A stretch of DNA of 64,000 nt. Origin: Erpobdella octoculata (Eukaryota; Annelida; Clitellata; Hirudinida; Erpobdellidae). The stretch covers positions 21,818,968 through 21,882,967 of the forward strand of contig OZ022245.1 in NCBI GenBank assembly GCA_963978895.1, written 5' to 3'. Positions 45,411 to 55,456 of the stretch are shown one piece after another; positions within the stretch are counted from its first letter, which is position 1; each line of letters starts with the position of its first letter. Under the pieces are notes generated by a model. It saw only the letters and a list, made by a program, of their open reading frames with translations, was not told where the DNA came from and ran no database searches. The position numbers were made by a program, and so were the translations under genes.

Positions 45411-47824
45411 AAGATAATAATGCTATAACTTTCAACACTATTCTTGCTGATCATGGATTCATTCAACATGTTAAACAACCAACTCACATGCAGGGTGGCA
45501 CTCTTGACGCTGTAGCCACTCGATCTGATTCTCTAGCTCAAAGTATTGTAGTAATTGACACTGGCTTTTCTGATCACTTTCTCATCCGATGGAGCTCACT
45601 AATAACTCGCCCTCCTCCTACTTATAAGAACTCTATGCGTCGAGACTGGAAAAAATTTATATTCGATGATTTTTTAACTCAGCTTCAGGCTTCTCCTCTC
45701 ACCCAAGAAGTTACATGCAGTCTGGATGATGCAGTTGATATATACAACAGGGAACTACTAACCATACTTGATTTTCAAATACCCCTAAAAATGTCCAGGT
45801 ATCGTCAACGACCTTCTGACCCATGGTTTGACTATGACTGTCATAATTGCAAAAAACTAACACGTCGACTTGAGCGACTAGCAATCAAAACAAATTCACC
45901 AAATGATCTCTTAGAATGGAAAAATCAACTTAAAAAATACAGGAAACTACTTCGTAGTAAACGTGAGTCTTTCTGGACTAAAAAAATTGAAGATGAATGT
46001 CAATCAACTCGAAATCTATGGACTTCCTTAAACACAATAACAGCTAGAGGTCAAATACCCATCAGAACAACCTTAACAGCTAATTCATTTCTCAAGTTCT
46101 TTGAAAGTAAAACTGAGAATGTACGTGCTTCAACTGCATCTTGTCCTGCTCCACCTCTTGTGGACTGGACCATCAACTCTTCTCTTAATATTTTTGCGCC
46201 AACAAATGTGGATGAAGTGACTAAACTTATAAATCGTCTTCCAAACAAGCAATGTTTACTAGATCCGATACCAACTTGGCTACTAAAAAAATCAGCTTGT
46301 TTACTGGCACCCTTTCTAACCAACTTGTTTAACAAATCCTTCATTGAAGGACACCTACCAAAATATTTCAAATCATCCTACATTACTCCAGTTCTAAAAA
46401 AAACCCAATCTTGACTGTGATGACGCTAGCTCTTATCGACCAATCTCCAATCTGTCTGTTATCTCAAAGTTGTTGGAACGGCTTGTTCTTTCGAGGGTCA
46501 CCAGCTACTTGGATGGAAATAACCTTTCTCCACCTCATCAGTCGGCTTATCGGCAATATCATTCAACAGAGACTGCAGTTCTTAAGGTTTTTTTCTGATG
46601 CTCTGGTGGCTGCTGACAGCGGGAAAATAACATTGCTAGTTCTCTTAGATCTCTCAGCTGCATTCGATACGGTTGATCACTCTATTCTGCTCCAACGGCT
46701 AAACTCACACTTCGGTTTCTGCGGATCTGCACTGGAGTGGGTTGACTCATACCTTAGCGAACGTAAATGTCAGGTTAGGGTCGGAGAGGACATTTCTGAT
46801 ACTTTGCTACTTAACTGTGGAGTGCCTCAGGGTTCAGTTCTTGGACCAAATTATCTCCAATCATGGACTTTGTGCGCACTTCTATGCTGATGACACACAG
46901 ATCTATAGTCATTGTGATCCTGCTAAGGCAATTGAGCTCTCTTCAGTGGTTTCTGCATGCATTGATGATGTGGGCCTATGGATGTCTTCCAGTCGCCTTC
47001 AGCTAAATTCAAGCAAGTCTGAAGTAATCTGGCTGTCAACCAGTCGGATGAAACGAACGTTCGAAACAGCACCACTAAGAATAGGTAAAGATTGGATCTC
47101 TCCATCTGCTTCAGTTCGCAATTTGGGTGCTTTCTTTGATTCTGACATGCGTATGAACACTCACGTTAGTCGCATCACTCAAAGCTGCTTTTCAACCTTA
47201 CGTCAAATCAAAACTGTTGCTTCATCTCTACCCCCCCTGGCACTTAACTTACTTATTACTTCATTAGTGTTTTCAAAACTGGACTATTGTAACTCCACAC
47301 TGGTTGGACTCCCGAAGATCTTGACTCATCGCCTTCAATCATTGGTGAATACGGCAGCAAGGCTTTTGACCGGTCGAAGACGTTGCGATCACATCACTCC
47401 AGTACTCCAAGAACTACATTGGTTGAACGTCAGGTGTAGAATTATCTTCAAAGTGGCTCAACTAGTCTTTAAATGTCTCAATTGTTTGGCTCCTTCATAC
47501 TTAATGGAAGTAATTCTGCCTATTAGTAACATTCAATCAAGGGAGAATCTCAGATCTGCATCTTCGGCTCTTCTCTTCGTTCCCTCTACTCGTCTAAAAA
47601 GTGCTGGTGATAGAAGTTTTCCCGCTGCAGCTGCAAAAATTTGGAATAGTCTTCCCTTAGACATAAGAGCAGCACCTGATTTTGTACTGTTTAAAAAACA
47701 ATTGAAACAATACCTTATGAATACCTAACTTTTTGTTATTAATATTTTATTATATGTGGCCTTGAAGTCGTTTGATTTACGCCACTTTAAATTTGTCAAA
47801 TAAAAAAAAAAAAAAAAAAAAAAA
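45411..47824 (+). pseudogene. L2/CR1-type retrotransposon, 5'-truncated, frameshifted
   Basis: The copy starts in the C-terminal part of an APE endonuclease (ending in FSDHFLI) right at the TATG array. Then comes the linker typical of L2-like elements (RPSDPWFDYDC) and the RT: LLVLLDLSAAFDTVDH (motif A), CGVPQGSVLGP (motif B) and FYADDTQIY (motif C). The C-terminus has LHWLNVRCR, SYLMEV and WNSLPLDIRAAP. The frame breaks at an A8 run near 46400 and again in a T run near 46590. Some 50 bases are missing after motif B. It ends at AATAAAAAAAAA and poly(A), followed by TATG units. Not functional. Confidence 0.9.
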
Positions 47825-47858
47825 TGTATGTATGTATGTATGTATGTATGTGTGTGTG
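47825..47858. repeat. TATG array between the L2-like element and RLE element D
   Basis: About seven TATG units ending TGTGTGTG. With 44876-45410 it brackets the L2-like element, which therefore sits inside a once-continuous array. Confidence 0.92.
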
Positions 47859-48179
47859 TTCACTCCTGAAGAGCTTTTCTGTGGAGGTCATCAGAAGAAA
47901 ACCCCCCCTCGAGCAAACGTTTCGGCTCTTTAATTTCTTGATGTTCTAAGGGGGGCGAGCCACGTTCGACGGACGAACGTCCTCCGGCAGAAAATGTTTT
48001 TGTTCTTTTCCGACATCGAATTTCTATCATTCCTTGCATCGTGGCAGATATTTGTCATGCAAATAAACTCGCGACTTTAGAGAAATTCAGACTATTCATG
48101 TGAGAAAACCTTCGACGACATAACGGCTTCGCTTTCGTAGCGGTACTTAATATCGCCACGTAAACAAAGACGAAGCAAT

Positions 48180-51100
48180 TCTATTCTTGCGGAGCGGAGA
48201 GAGCGGCTTCTAAATTTGGAAAATCTTCTTTTTTCTCTCTTTGAGACCAAATTCAGAATGAAGCCGATTCTGCTGCTTCAGAAATCTGTTTAATTGCACG
48301 GGTCCGCTCTCTGTTAGACATTCCCAGGGCCCGCAGCAACTTTAGCAAAGATTTACCAACCAAACCGCGTGCTCCGACTTCAACAGCAAAAAGCTCAGCT
48401 CTTGAGCCATTTGCTTCCAAATCCAACATCAATTCTCTGTATCTTTCTAGTTTCATGATGTTACTGGCCTCCATGTTGCTTTCCCAAGGCACTGTCAACT
48501 CGATGAGAAGAAATGTCTTGGCCAGACTCGAAAAAACAACTATGTCTGGCCTTTTTCCACTTTCCTTTATTGAAACTGGGAAGCACTTTTCCGTTTTCAG
48601 ATCGGCAGAGACCCTCCAGTCGTTCGCCGCATGGAAAACATTCTCTCCTTCCGTGAGGGTTCTTTTTGGGCGATTTAGCTGCGGCAATCCCTCTCTCAAA
48701 AAATAAATCCTCCTCCTAGGTTTCACCTCCATTGAGTTGGCTTTTCGGCAGGCCTCTTTTACAAATCCCAGCAGCTTTTGGAGAACAAGGTTGTGGCGCC
48801 ACGTGTATCTACCATGAGAAAGGGAATAGGAGCAGGAGGAAAGAATATGAATCAATGACTGCGACTGACCGCAGTGCTGACACTCATCGTTCTCAATTAA
48901 TTTCCATTTCTTTAAATTGCTGGCTGTTGGCAGCTGATCATACATCGATCTAATGAGGAACGATAGCCGCACTGGAGCATAGCGCCATATATCTTCCCAT
49001 GACAGAGACCGCTGAACTGTCTCCTCCCATCTGGTTCAGTCGCCTTGCTGTGACAATTGTGCGCTCTTCACAACTCTCTCGCTTTCTATCGCTTGCTTTC
49101 TGTCCTGAACAGTCAAGTCTGATCTTTCCTGAGCGTTTGCCTTGGACCACCAGAGATGGTGGTTCCATCCAACACCATGCCGCCCCAACTGAACTGCTCC
49201 GGTCCTTTCAGTCCACTGGAGAGAAACCGTGGCATTCTCCATTTCAACCCTAGCATTCCATTTGGTTCCTGAGATTAGAGTTGGTTTTACCTCAGCGACT
49301 CTCTGATCCGTTGAATTATCGAGCATCATCTGGGTTCTCAGTTTGCTGATCTTGAAATCTTCAACAAAAGACCGCAATGGAAGTCTCAGCTTGGCTGTTT
49401 TGCCGTAGAGAGCCACAGACGTCAATCCCGGAGGCAGACCCAACCATTGACGAGTAAAACGAGCTATCTTTCTTTCTAGTTTCTCCACAACTTGCAGACC
49501 AATTTCATAGACTGTCAAAGGCCAAAGCAGTCTTGGCACTAAAACAAATTGCAAAATCCACACTTTGAACCTGCTCTGAAGCGGAGCAGTATTAATGCTT
49601 TCCATGGAGACAGTTGCCATACGGAGAATAGAAGCACCCTGATCAACGTCATTCAGGGATTTACAATACCATCTCCCGAGACTTTTCACTGGTTCGTCGC
49701 TCACTGTTGGAATCTTGTTACCATCAACAGAGAAAACGGTGTATTCGTCAATTTTACCGCGACGCAGGGAGAGACTTCTCGATTTAGATGCTTTAAAACT
49801 CATTCCGCACCATTTGAGTAGATCGCTGAAGACATCAAGTGTCCGTCTCATTGAAATACACTTATTCAAACTAATTGTCGTGTCGTCCATGAAAGCTCTC
49901 AGAGGTGGCATGAAAATACCTCGGCCGACATAAACATCTTCTACCCTTGCACCAACTGAATTCAGAAGTAGTTGCATTGCTAGCACGAATAATATGGGAG
50001 AAATAGAGCACCCCATGGCGATACCGACCTGAAGACGAAACCAATCGGTTGAACACGTCTTTGTCGATAATCTCAGGTGAAAATCTTGAAAATACTGTCG
50101 TAGAATATCCATAACGAACTTTGGAACATGGTGCATCGTCAAAGCTCTCCAAATCAGCTGGTGACGAACCGCTCCATAAGCATTTGCAAGATCAAGCCAA
50201 ACGACGTGCAAACTGAGTCGATTCTGCTTTGCTCTTTTTATAGACTCCCAGATCATGGTAGAATGTTCAATGCAACCAGGAACACCAGGGATTCCTCCTT
50301 TCTGAATTGACTTGTCTATGTAGTCGTTTTGTGTTAGATAGCTCGTCAACCTCTTGGCAAGCACAGCAAAAAATATTTTTCCTTCAACATTGAGAAGAGA
50401 AATTGGTCTGAACTGATTGATGTCGACTGAAACTTTCTCCTTTGGTATAAAAATGCCTTCAGCTTTTTTCCACTCTTTATCAACAGACCCGGAAGTCCAA
50501 GCAGACTTGAGCAATGAATGTAAAACTTTCAACACACCCGGACATTTTTTATACACCAGGTATGGTACACCATTTGGACCTGGAGCAGATCTATTTCTTG
50601 TTTTTCGGAGGAATTGGGATATGTCAAAAATTGAAATTACTCCCTCGTTGAAAGCAACCTTTGGAAGAGGAATCTCGGGAAGATCTGATCTTTCAGCTAG
50701 TTCTTTGTCGCCCAAGGGGTCAATGAAAGCAGCTCGGAAGTGATGATCAAGCTGCTCTTTACTGACTTGCAGAGTACCTGACTTTGGTGGATCGAGCAAG
50801 CTTTTACCATAACGGAATGGATCTCTGACAAACTGGAATCTTGCCTTCCTTTGTTCTCTTTTCTTTACCCGCAAACGTTCTGCTCGCAAGAGTGCACTCA
50901 ATCGTTGCCTCAAGTCATGTCGTAATGCTGAGAGCCCTGGTTTCTCGTTGTCTGGAGCTCTCCTCCATTGTTGACGAAGTCGTTTTTTTTCCTTTTTGAG
51001 TCTAGCAATCTCTCGTTGTCGCCTTGAAATATGAGTTTTTTCGCCTCTGTCCATGAGAACTTTTTCCTTGGAACCGAACATCTCTAAACACTTGTTGTAA

Positions 51101-51666
51101 ATGGTGTCAGTTAGATTGTTCACTTGAAACATTGGAAGTTCTTTCATCTGCACTTTGAGAAGCTTGGAAAGTATCTCGTCGAGCTTCGACCAATCCGCTT
51201 TGTGAGCAGCAGCGGGGAAGTTAATTCTAGCCCGAGGTTGCCTATTCTCGTCGCTATCAGTATCGTGGAACCTGTCGGGGCTGTGGTTGGCATCCGGCCC
51301 GACTTGGCCCGGCGTTTTACCTGAAGCAATGCTTGCTTCAGTACGATGATCCTGTACAGCTTTAAGCAGGCAACCCATTTTCGTACGGTGAACCTTCATA
51401 CCGCGGCTTGTTGCGAAACCTCTACCGCACACACACTCATGAAGTGTTCCCCCATTAGGGTCCGTTGGAAGAGCAAGGTCGATGGCCGTAGGTCCGATTG
51501 TGAGCTCATCATACTCCCCCTCCTTTCGGTTGGAGCTCTGGGGGCATAAATTCGATTTCGTTGTCGCAGCTAGATGAACGGTGTTTTTTGTATCCCGGCT
51601 AAGCTGGGCCAGGATACCCGTAATACTCGTCTTTCCGAGTTGCCACCTGTCTTTCCACGGTGTCAC
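48180..51666 (-). pseudogene. RLE retrotransposon protein of element D, with two Trp-to-stop changes
   Basis: From 51666 the frame is open for 876 codons to a stop at 49036. One finger (CVCGRGFATSRGMKVHRTKM) is followed by a basic region, then the RT with APGPNG, VVWLDLANAYG, GCSISP and FMDDTT. The stop at 49036-49038 replaces the W codon seen in the copy at 27.76 kb (QQGDW). The same frame then continues through the CQHC...H...C knuckle and RLE (RPDIVVF, IELTVPWE). A second W-to-stop change lies near 48253. Both are TGG to TGA. The true start may be one of several upstream in-frame ATGs. Confidence 0.88.
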
Positions 51667-51748
51667 CGGTCTTTCCCAGTTGCCACAAGGTCTTTCCCGA
51701 GAGTCACCCGGTCTTTCCCGGGGGTCAAATGGCTAACGCCTCAAAAAT
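51590..51748 (-). promoter_or_regulatory. Structured 5' UTR of element D: hairpin array
   Basis: A 10-bp stem (51590-51599 with 51608-51617) matches in position the stem at 1697-1722, with a G-C/A-T exchange that keeps pairing. Five units with the loop TCTTTC follow, at 51630, 51650, 51670, 51691 and 51712 (20-21 base period). The clearest stems are ACTCG/CGAGT and CCCGG/CCGGG; the middle ones are imperfect. Possible roles are ribosome entry, protein binding or protection of the RNA 5' end; the sequence alone does not decide. Confidence 0.65.
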
Positions 51749-51802
51749 GTGTGTTCACTCCTGAAGAGCTTTTCTGTGGAGGTCATCAGAAGAAAACCCC
51801 CC

Positions 51803-51803
<1 letters not shown>
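51749..51803 (-). mobile_element. 52-bp 3'-terminal relic of an RLE element
   Basis: Identical to the last 52 bases of element D's own 3' end (GGGGGG...GGAGTGAACACACA). It sits directly upstream of D's 5' end, with a CATA array on its other side. It is either an extremely 5'-truncated insertion or the product of a template jump. Confidence 0.8.
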
Positions 51804-51833
<30 letters not shown>

Positions 51834-52024
51834 TGTATGTATGTATGTATGTATGTATGTATGTATGTATGTATGTATGAATGTATGTATGTATGTATGT
51901 ATGTATGTATGTATGTATGTATGTATGTATGTATGTATGTATGTATGTATGTATGTATGTATGTATGTATGTATGTATGTATGTATGTATGTATGTATGT
52001 ATGTATGTATGTATGTATGTATAT
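51804..52024. repeat. TATG tetranucleotide array (about 55 units)
   Basis: Nearly pure TATG repeats with one AATG variant near 51880. It is bounded by the RLE relic on the left and the 28-bp terminal repeat of the next element on the right. Confidence 0.97.
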
Positions 52025-52211
52025 AGGTATGTTATTTATGCATTGCTACACCATTCATCCGATCTTAATGAAATTTTCCCACAACCTTGAGAGTCAAGGG
52101 GAATCAAATATAGAGAAAAAAACGTTGAAATCCGACTCTTTCTCTATATCTTATTAATGAGACCCGCAATGAATAAACAATTTGATAAATTTCCACAGAC
52201 TCTCCTCTTAT

Positions 52212-52403
52212 TCGGTGTCAAAGAAAGCAATATGCATCGGTTACCCGGTACCCGGTATTCCTTCTAACGACGATGATACTTCTGACTTGTCCTCTGACAC
52301 AAATACTTTGGCTGTTGAGGCTGCTCCTGACGAATCTCATTGTAATGTATCTGAGGAAATTCTTGTCTCTTTTAATATAACACAGCGAAAGCGCAAAAAT
52401 TGA
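52212..52403 (+). CDS. Short acidic C-terminal coding remnant (unknown)
   Basis: A frame of about 60 codons with an acidic-to-basic composition (SNDDDTSDLSSDTNT, ending TQRKRKN) and a stop at 52403. It lies 210 bases before the ribozyme-like motif. It looks like the tail of a larger protein whose upstream part is missing. Family not recognised. Confidence 0.3.
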   Translation, partial: SVSKKAICIGYPVPGIPSNDDDTSDLSSDTNTLAVEAAPDESHCNVSEEILVSFNITQRKRKN

Positions 52404-52622
52404 TTGTGTATTCCAATAGTATAAATTTTATAGTCTCTGTGATTTCATTAGTTTATGATTCTGGTCTTAAACACTATGGAATTTTTTGTTTTACTCATGT
52501 TCTTTTTGTTGAGCCTCGTATTCTTTTGATTTGATAGGTGGAGTGTTTACTCTTTTGTTAGTGTGCTAATTCTTTGATAATTTCGGTTTTTTCTGTTTGT
52601 TTACTTTTCTCGTTTTACTTTT

Positions 52623-52664
52623 GACCCTGATGATGGCTGACATAGCTGAAACGGTCCGTCGGTC
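52623..52664 (+). ncRNA. Hammerhead-ribozyme-like motif (minimal type I)
   Basis: The order and spacing fit a hammerhead. Stem I is GACC (52623-52626) pairing with GGTC (52661-52664). The core CTGATGA is at 52627-52633. Stem II is GGCT/AGCT with a 5-nt loop, one G-U pair and one bulged U. GAA (52648-52650) is followed by a 3-bp stem III ACG/CGT with a 3-nt loop. C52660 is the cleavage position. Very short stem III helices are known from hammerheads in Penelope-like retroelements. AATAAA follows within 10 bases. The bulge and weak stems leave activity open. Confidence 0.5.
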
Positions 52665-52727
52665 TGACAATAAAAGTTTAATGGAAAAGTTTTTGGCTAA
52701 TTCATCGAGTTAAATTTATTGATATTT

Positions 52728-53165
52728 TTAGAGTAGAAACTAAATACTAATTTTACTTTTGTAGAATTTACAGTTTTTGAGTAGCAGTTACTTTAAAAAC
52801 CAAGTAACCCTATTTTCCACCCCATATTTGAAGTCCTGCTTTAGAAAAACATGAGAAACATGCTGGAAAAAAACTAAATAATAATTTTTACATCTGTGGT
52901 ATTTACTGTTTTTGAGTAGCAGTTACTATAAAAGACAATTAGCCCTATTTTCCACCCCATATTTGAAGTCCTGGAAACCAAATTTTCAAAAATCTAAAAC
53001 ACCTTTTTCATTATTTTTGGAGTAGAAACTAAATACTAATTTTTATTCCTGTAGCATTAGCAGTTTTTGAGTAGAAGCTACTTTAAAAACCAAATAACCC
53101 AATTTTCCAACCCACATTTGAAGTCCGGGAAACCGAATTTTTAAAAAATGGTGAAACACGTATCT
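52728..53165. repeat. Three tandem ~145-bp repeats
   Basis: Units begin near 52728, 52870 and 53018. Each has an ACTAAATA(A/C)TAATTTT block, GTTTTTGAGTAG and TTTGAAGTCC(T/G)G. Divergence among units is moderate, so they are not recent. Confidence 0.85.
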
Positions 53166-53382
53166 TTTTATTTTTCAAAAAGAATCTATATACCAAATTT
53201 CAAAATCTTCTCATTTTTGGTTTTCGAAATATACATTGTTTTAGAAAAAAGTTTGTTTTCCAGTTTTTTCCCCTCAGGAGCAAAATTTTCAAAAAATGTT
53301 TCTTAGTGGATGCTTACGCAATAAAAGTAATATAAGTTCCAAAATGGTGTAGCAATGCATGAATAACATATATACATACATA

Positions 53383-53737
53383 AACTACACTGGTTACCTA
53401 TCCCCTATCGCATCCATTTCAAAATAGCACTCATAACCTACAAAACCCTTGCCACTTCATCTCCTATATACCTACACAAACTCCTAACTGCAAGATCAAT
53501 TTCTAAACAACTTCCCTCTACATCCTCCTTTCATCTTCTACAAAAAACTACAATCAACAAAATTTCTAGGCGTGGCTTTCGCCATGCTGCCCCAGCTGTT
53601 TAGAACTCTCTTCCTCCAGATATTAGGAGCTCTCCAAACGTCAAAATTTTTAAATCTAAACTTAAGACTCATTATTTCAATATTAGTCTAAAGGAACCTT
53701 CGTAAGCGCCTCAGACTTTCCTGGCGCTCTATAAATA

Positions 53738-53773
<36 letters not shown>
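53383..53773 (+). pseudogene. L2/CR1-type retrotransposon 3' fragment with TTA tail
   Basis: Encodes YRIHFKIALITYKTL, then SPIYLHKLL, RRGFRHAAPAV and NSLPPDIRSS in nearly one frame. It ends GCGCTCTATAAATA followed by about ten ATT units, the usual L2-like tail. The copy is only the last ~110 codons. Confidence 0.8.
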
Positions 53774-53774
<1 letters not shown>

Positions 53775-54826
53775 CATATAGACATACATACATACATACA
53801 TACATACAAACATTCATTTTTATATATATAGATGTTAGTGTTATGATAAAAATTAGAATTACCATGAAAAATTAATTTAACTTTATGCACTTATCTGCAA
53901 CGCAGAATTCACAAGCAGTTTTAAGACGTTTTTCGATAATATGGTATAGTAGTGGGGTATTACCACACACCCTAACGATTTTTTTGAAATGAAGAAAAAG
54001 TGTTGAAGGTTAACATCAAACAACACAAAACTGCGCTCATAATTCTTTTCTACATCACATATACTTAATTTGAAATTTGTTAACAGACTTTGTTTGAGAT
54101 ATAGTTAATAAAGTGGAAGGCTTTATACTATGGTAATTTCCGCACTAGGTGGCTATTGTTAGCTACCTAGTGGTTTTGGACCAAAATACAGCTTTGTCTC
54201 AATATTTTTTTTGATGCCGTCTGCCAATGATTTTATATAAATCTTGAATACAGATAAGGCCACTTTTACTCACTGACGATAAACGTTTGACAGCAACAAG
54301 TTGTCAGTCGTCACTCCATCTCCCATATTCCCCATTAAATTTTGGTTCTGAATATAACAATATAACAAATCTATAATGTCAAATCGAAGCCTAACTTGAA
54401 AGATAGATTGATTTAAAATGTTGAAAATTGACTTATGCATAAGTCTCGGGCTGGCAAAATTAGCCGCTTACCACTACTTTACTTTAAAATTAAATTATAA
54501 ATAATACTATTGAAAAACTTTAAAAAAAAAACTTTAATTTAAATCCACTAAAAAACAAAGTAATTTTAATAATAAGAGAACAAACGGCAAAATATTTAAT
54601 ACTAAAAATAAAAGCGTGAGGCGCTAGAAATAGCTAAACAGTTTCTCTGTCTGTCTGTCCGTCAAAAGTTGTCCGATTTCTAAAATTCTAAAATCTACTT
54701 TATCTTTCTTAAAAATTTTAGTCGATTGAACAATTGAACTATCTAGTAAATTCAAATGCTCGGCGCTTTTAATATGAGGGATTTAAAAATACACGACTCA
54801 TTGACAAACATATTTGGTGGTGGTGG
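53774..54826. other. No gene recognised
   Basis: AT-rich sequence with short CATA and TA runs at 53774-53830. A perfect-looking hairpin CACTAGGT...ACCTAGTG lies at about 54144-54174. Otherwise nothing supported. Confidence 0.4.
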
Positions 54827-54990
54827 TGGCTAAGCGGTAAAGCGTTGGCCTGTCGCCTTGTAGGTCGGCGGTTCGAATCTCACTGGCGTCACCATCGTAG
54901 CTCCCTTAAGCAAGGAGTTTACACGCATTGCTCAGGTTGAGTGTCTCGCGGGGTTAACAACTCCTTTCACTAACCGTAAAAAAAAAACAA
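54827..54990 (+). repeat. tRNA-derived SINE
   Basis: The head has an A box TGGCTAAGCGG and a B box GGTTCGAATCT at tRNA-like spacing and ends CACCA, but the T arm does not pair. The body contains AAGCAAGGAGTTTACACGCA and TGCTCAGGT, typical of SINE conserved parts, and it ends in a short A run near 54980. Pol III promoter boxes are therefore present. It is not a functional tRNA. Confidence 0.75.
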
Positions 54991-55164
54991 ACCTAATATT
55001 TAAACGCTCTTTCTGAGCCCTGCTTGCCGATAACTACATTAATTTAAAATAGGTTTTTAGACACAATATCCTGTTAGCAAGAATTTTATTTTAAGTTTGT
55101 CGAACTACCATGAAACACGCATTTATTAAAATAAACGTTATTGAAAACATCAGCATTGTGTGCA

Positions 55165-55212
55165 GACCTTTGGCGTGTTAGGCGAAAGTGATAACCACTA
55201 CACCACGGAAAC
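55165..55212 (-). pseudogene. tRNA-Val (AAC) pseudogene, 3' part lost
   Basis: On the minus strand the sequence starts GTTTCCGTGGTGTAGTGG and has the anticodon arm CGCCTAACACGC. These are standard metazoan tRNA-Val-AAC 5' features. The T arm and acceptor 3' strand are replaced by unrelated sequence after AAAGGTCTG. Confidence 0.75.
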
Positions 55213-55274
55213 AAGACGTGAAATTAGGATTGGCAAACAATTATATACTTTGTTAATTTAGAATAAAAAGTTTT

Positions 55275-55397
55275 GCTACTATCTGACGCTACTTTAGTTA
55301 CTGGAAAAAAAGTTAACAAAAAAAGGCAGAGATGGCGAATACAAAATGAAACCAGCGTTGTTGAAAATTAGAACCTAATTTTGTATGGTTTAAGCTT
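55275..55397 (+). repeat. Diverged duplicate of the tRNA-Gln flank, tRNA deleted
   Basis: Similar to 63300-63485. Both have TTAGTTACTG, GTTAACAAAAA, ACCAGCG(T/C)TGTTGAA and AACCTAATTTTGTATGG in order. Here the tRNA body is missing except for its last bases (GAACCT), and no hAT element follows TTTAAGC. Confidence 0.7.
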
Positions 55398-55456
55398 AAG
55401 GCCTACTCAGTGGATAAGCAAACCGAGACGACTTATGTAAGTAGCGGCCTTACCCG

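Larger units (their letters stand above)
47859..51748 (-). mobile_element. RLE element D: essentially full-length copy, 3.9 kb
   Basis: Runs from the 5' end at about 51748 (shared with the first element's start near 1830) to a 3' end GGAGTGAAC at 47859. It contains a structured 5' UTR, one long coding region broken by stops, and a 3' UTR of about 320 bases with GAGCCGAAACG and CTGATGACCTCC blocks. It differs from elements A and B in having one N-terminal finger, not two. Confidence 0.88.
52028..53370 (+). mobile_element. 1.34-kb element with 28-bp terminal inverted repeats
   Basis: The ends at 52028-52055 and 53343-53370 are inverted copies with one mismatch (starting TATGTTATT, containing GCATTGCTACACC). 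Both are flanked by TATG/TATA-type repeats. Inside are a short open frame, a ribozyme-like motif with AATAAA, and three tandem ~145-bp repeats. No transposase is present. The class is unknown. Confidence 0.6.

Noticed and set aside
54827..54898. Functional tRNA gene
   Set aside because: A and B boxes are good, but the T arm does not pair and a SINE body with an A tail follows, so it is a tRNA-derived SINE head.
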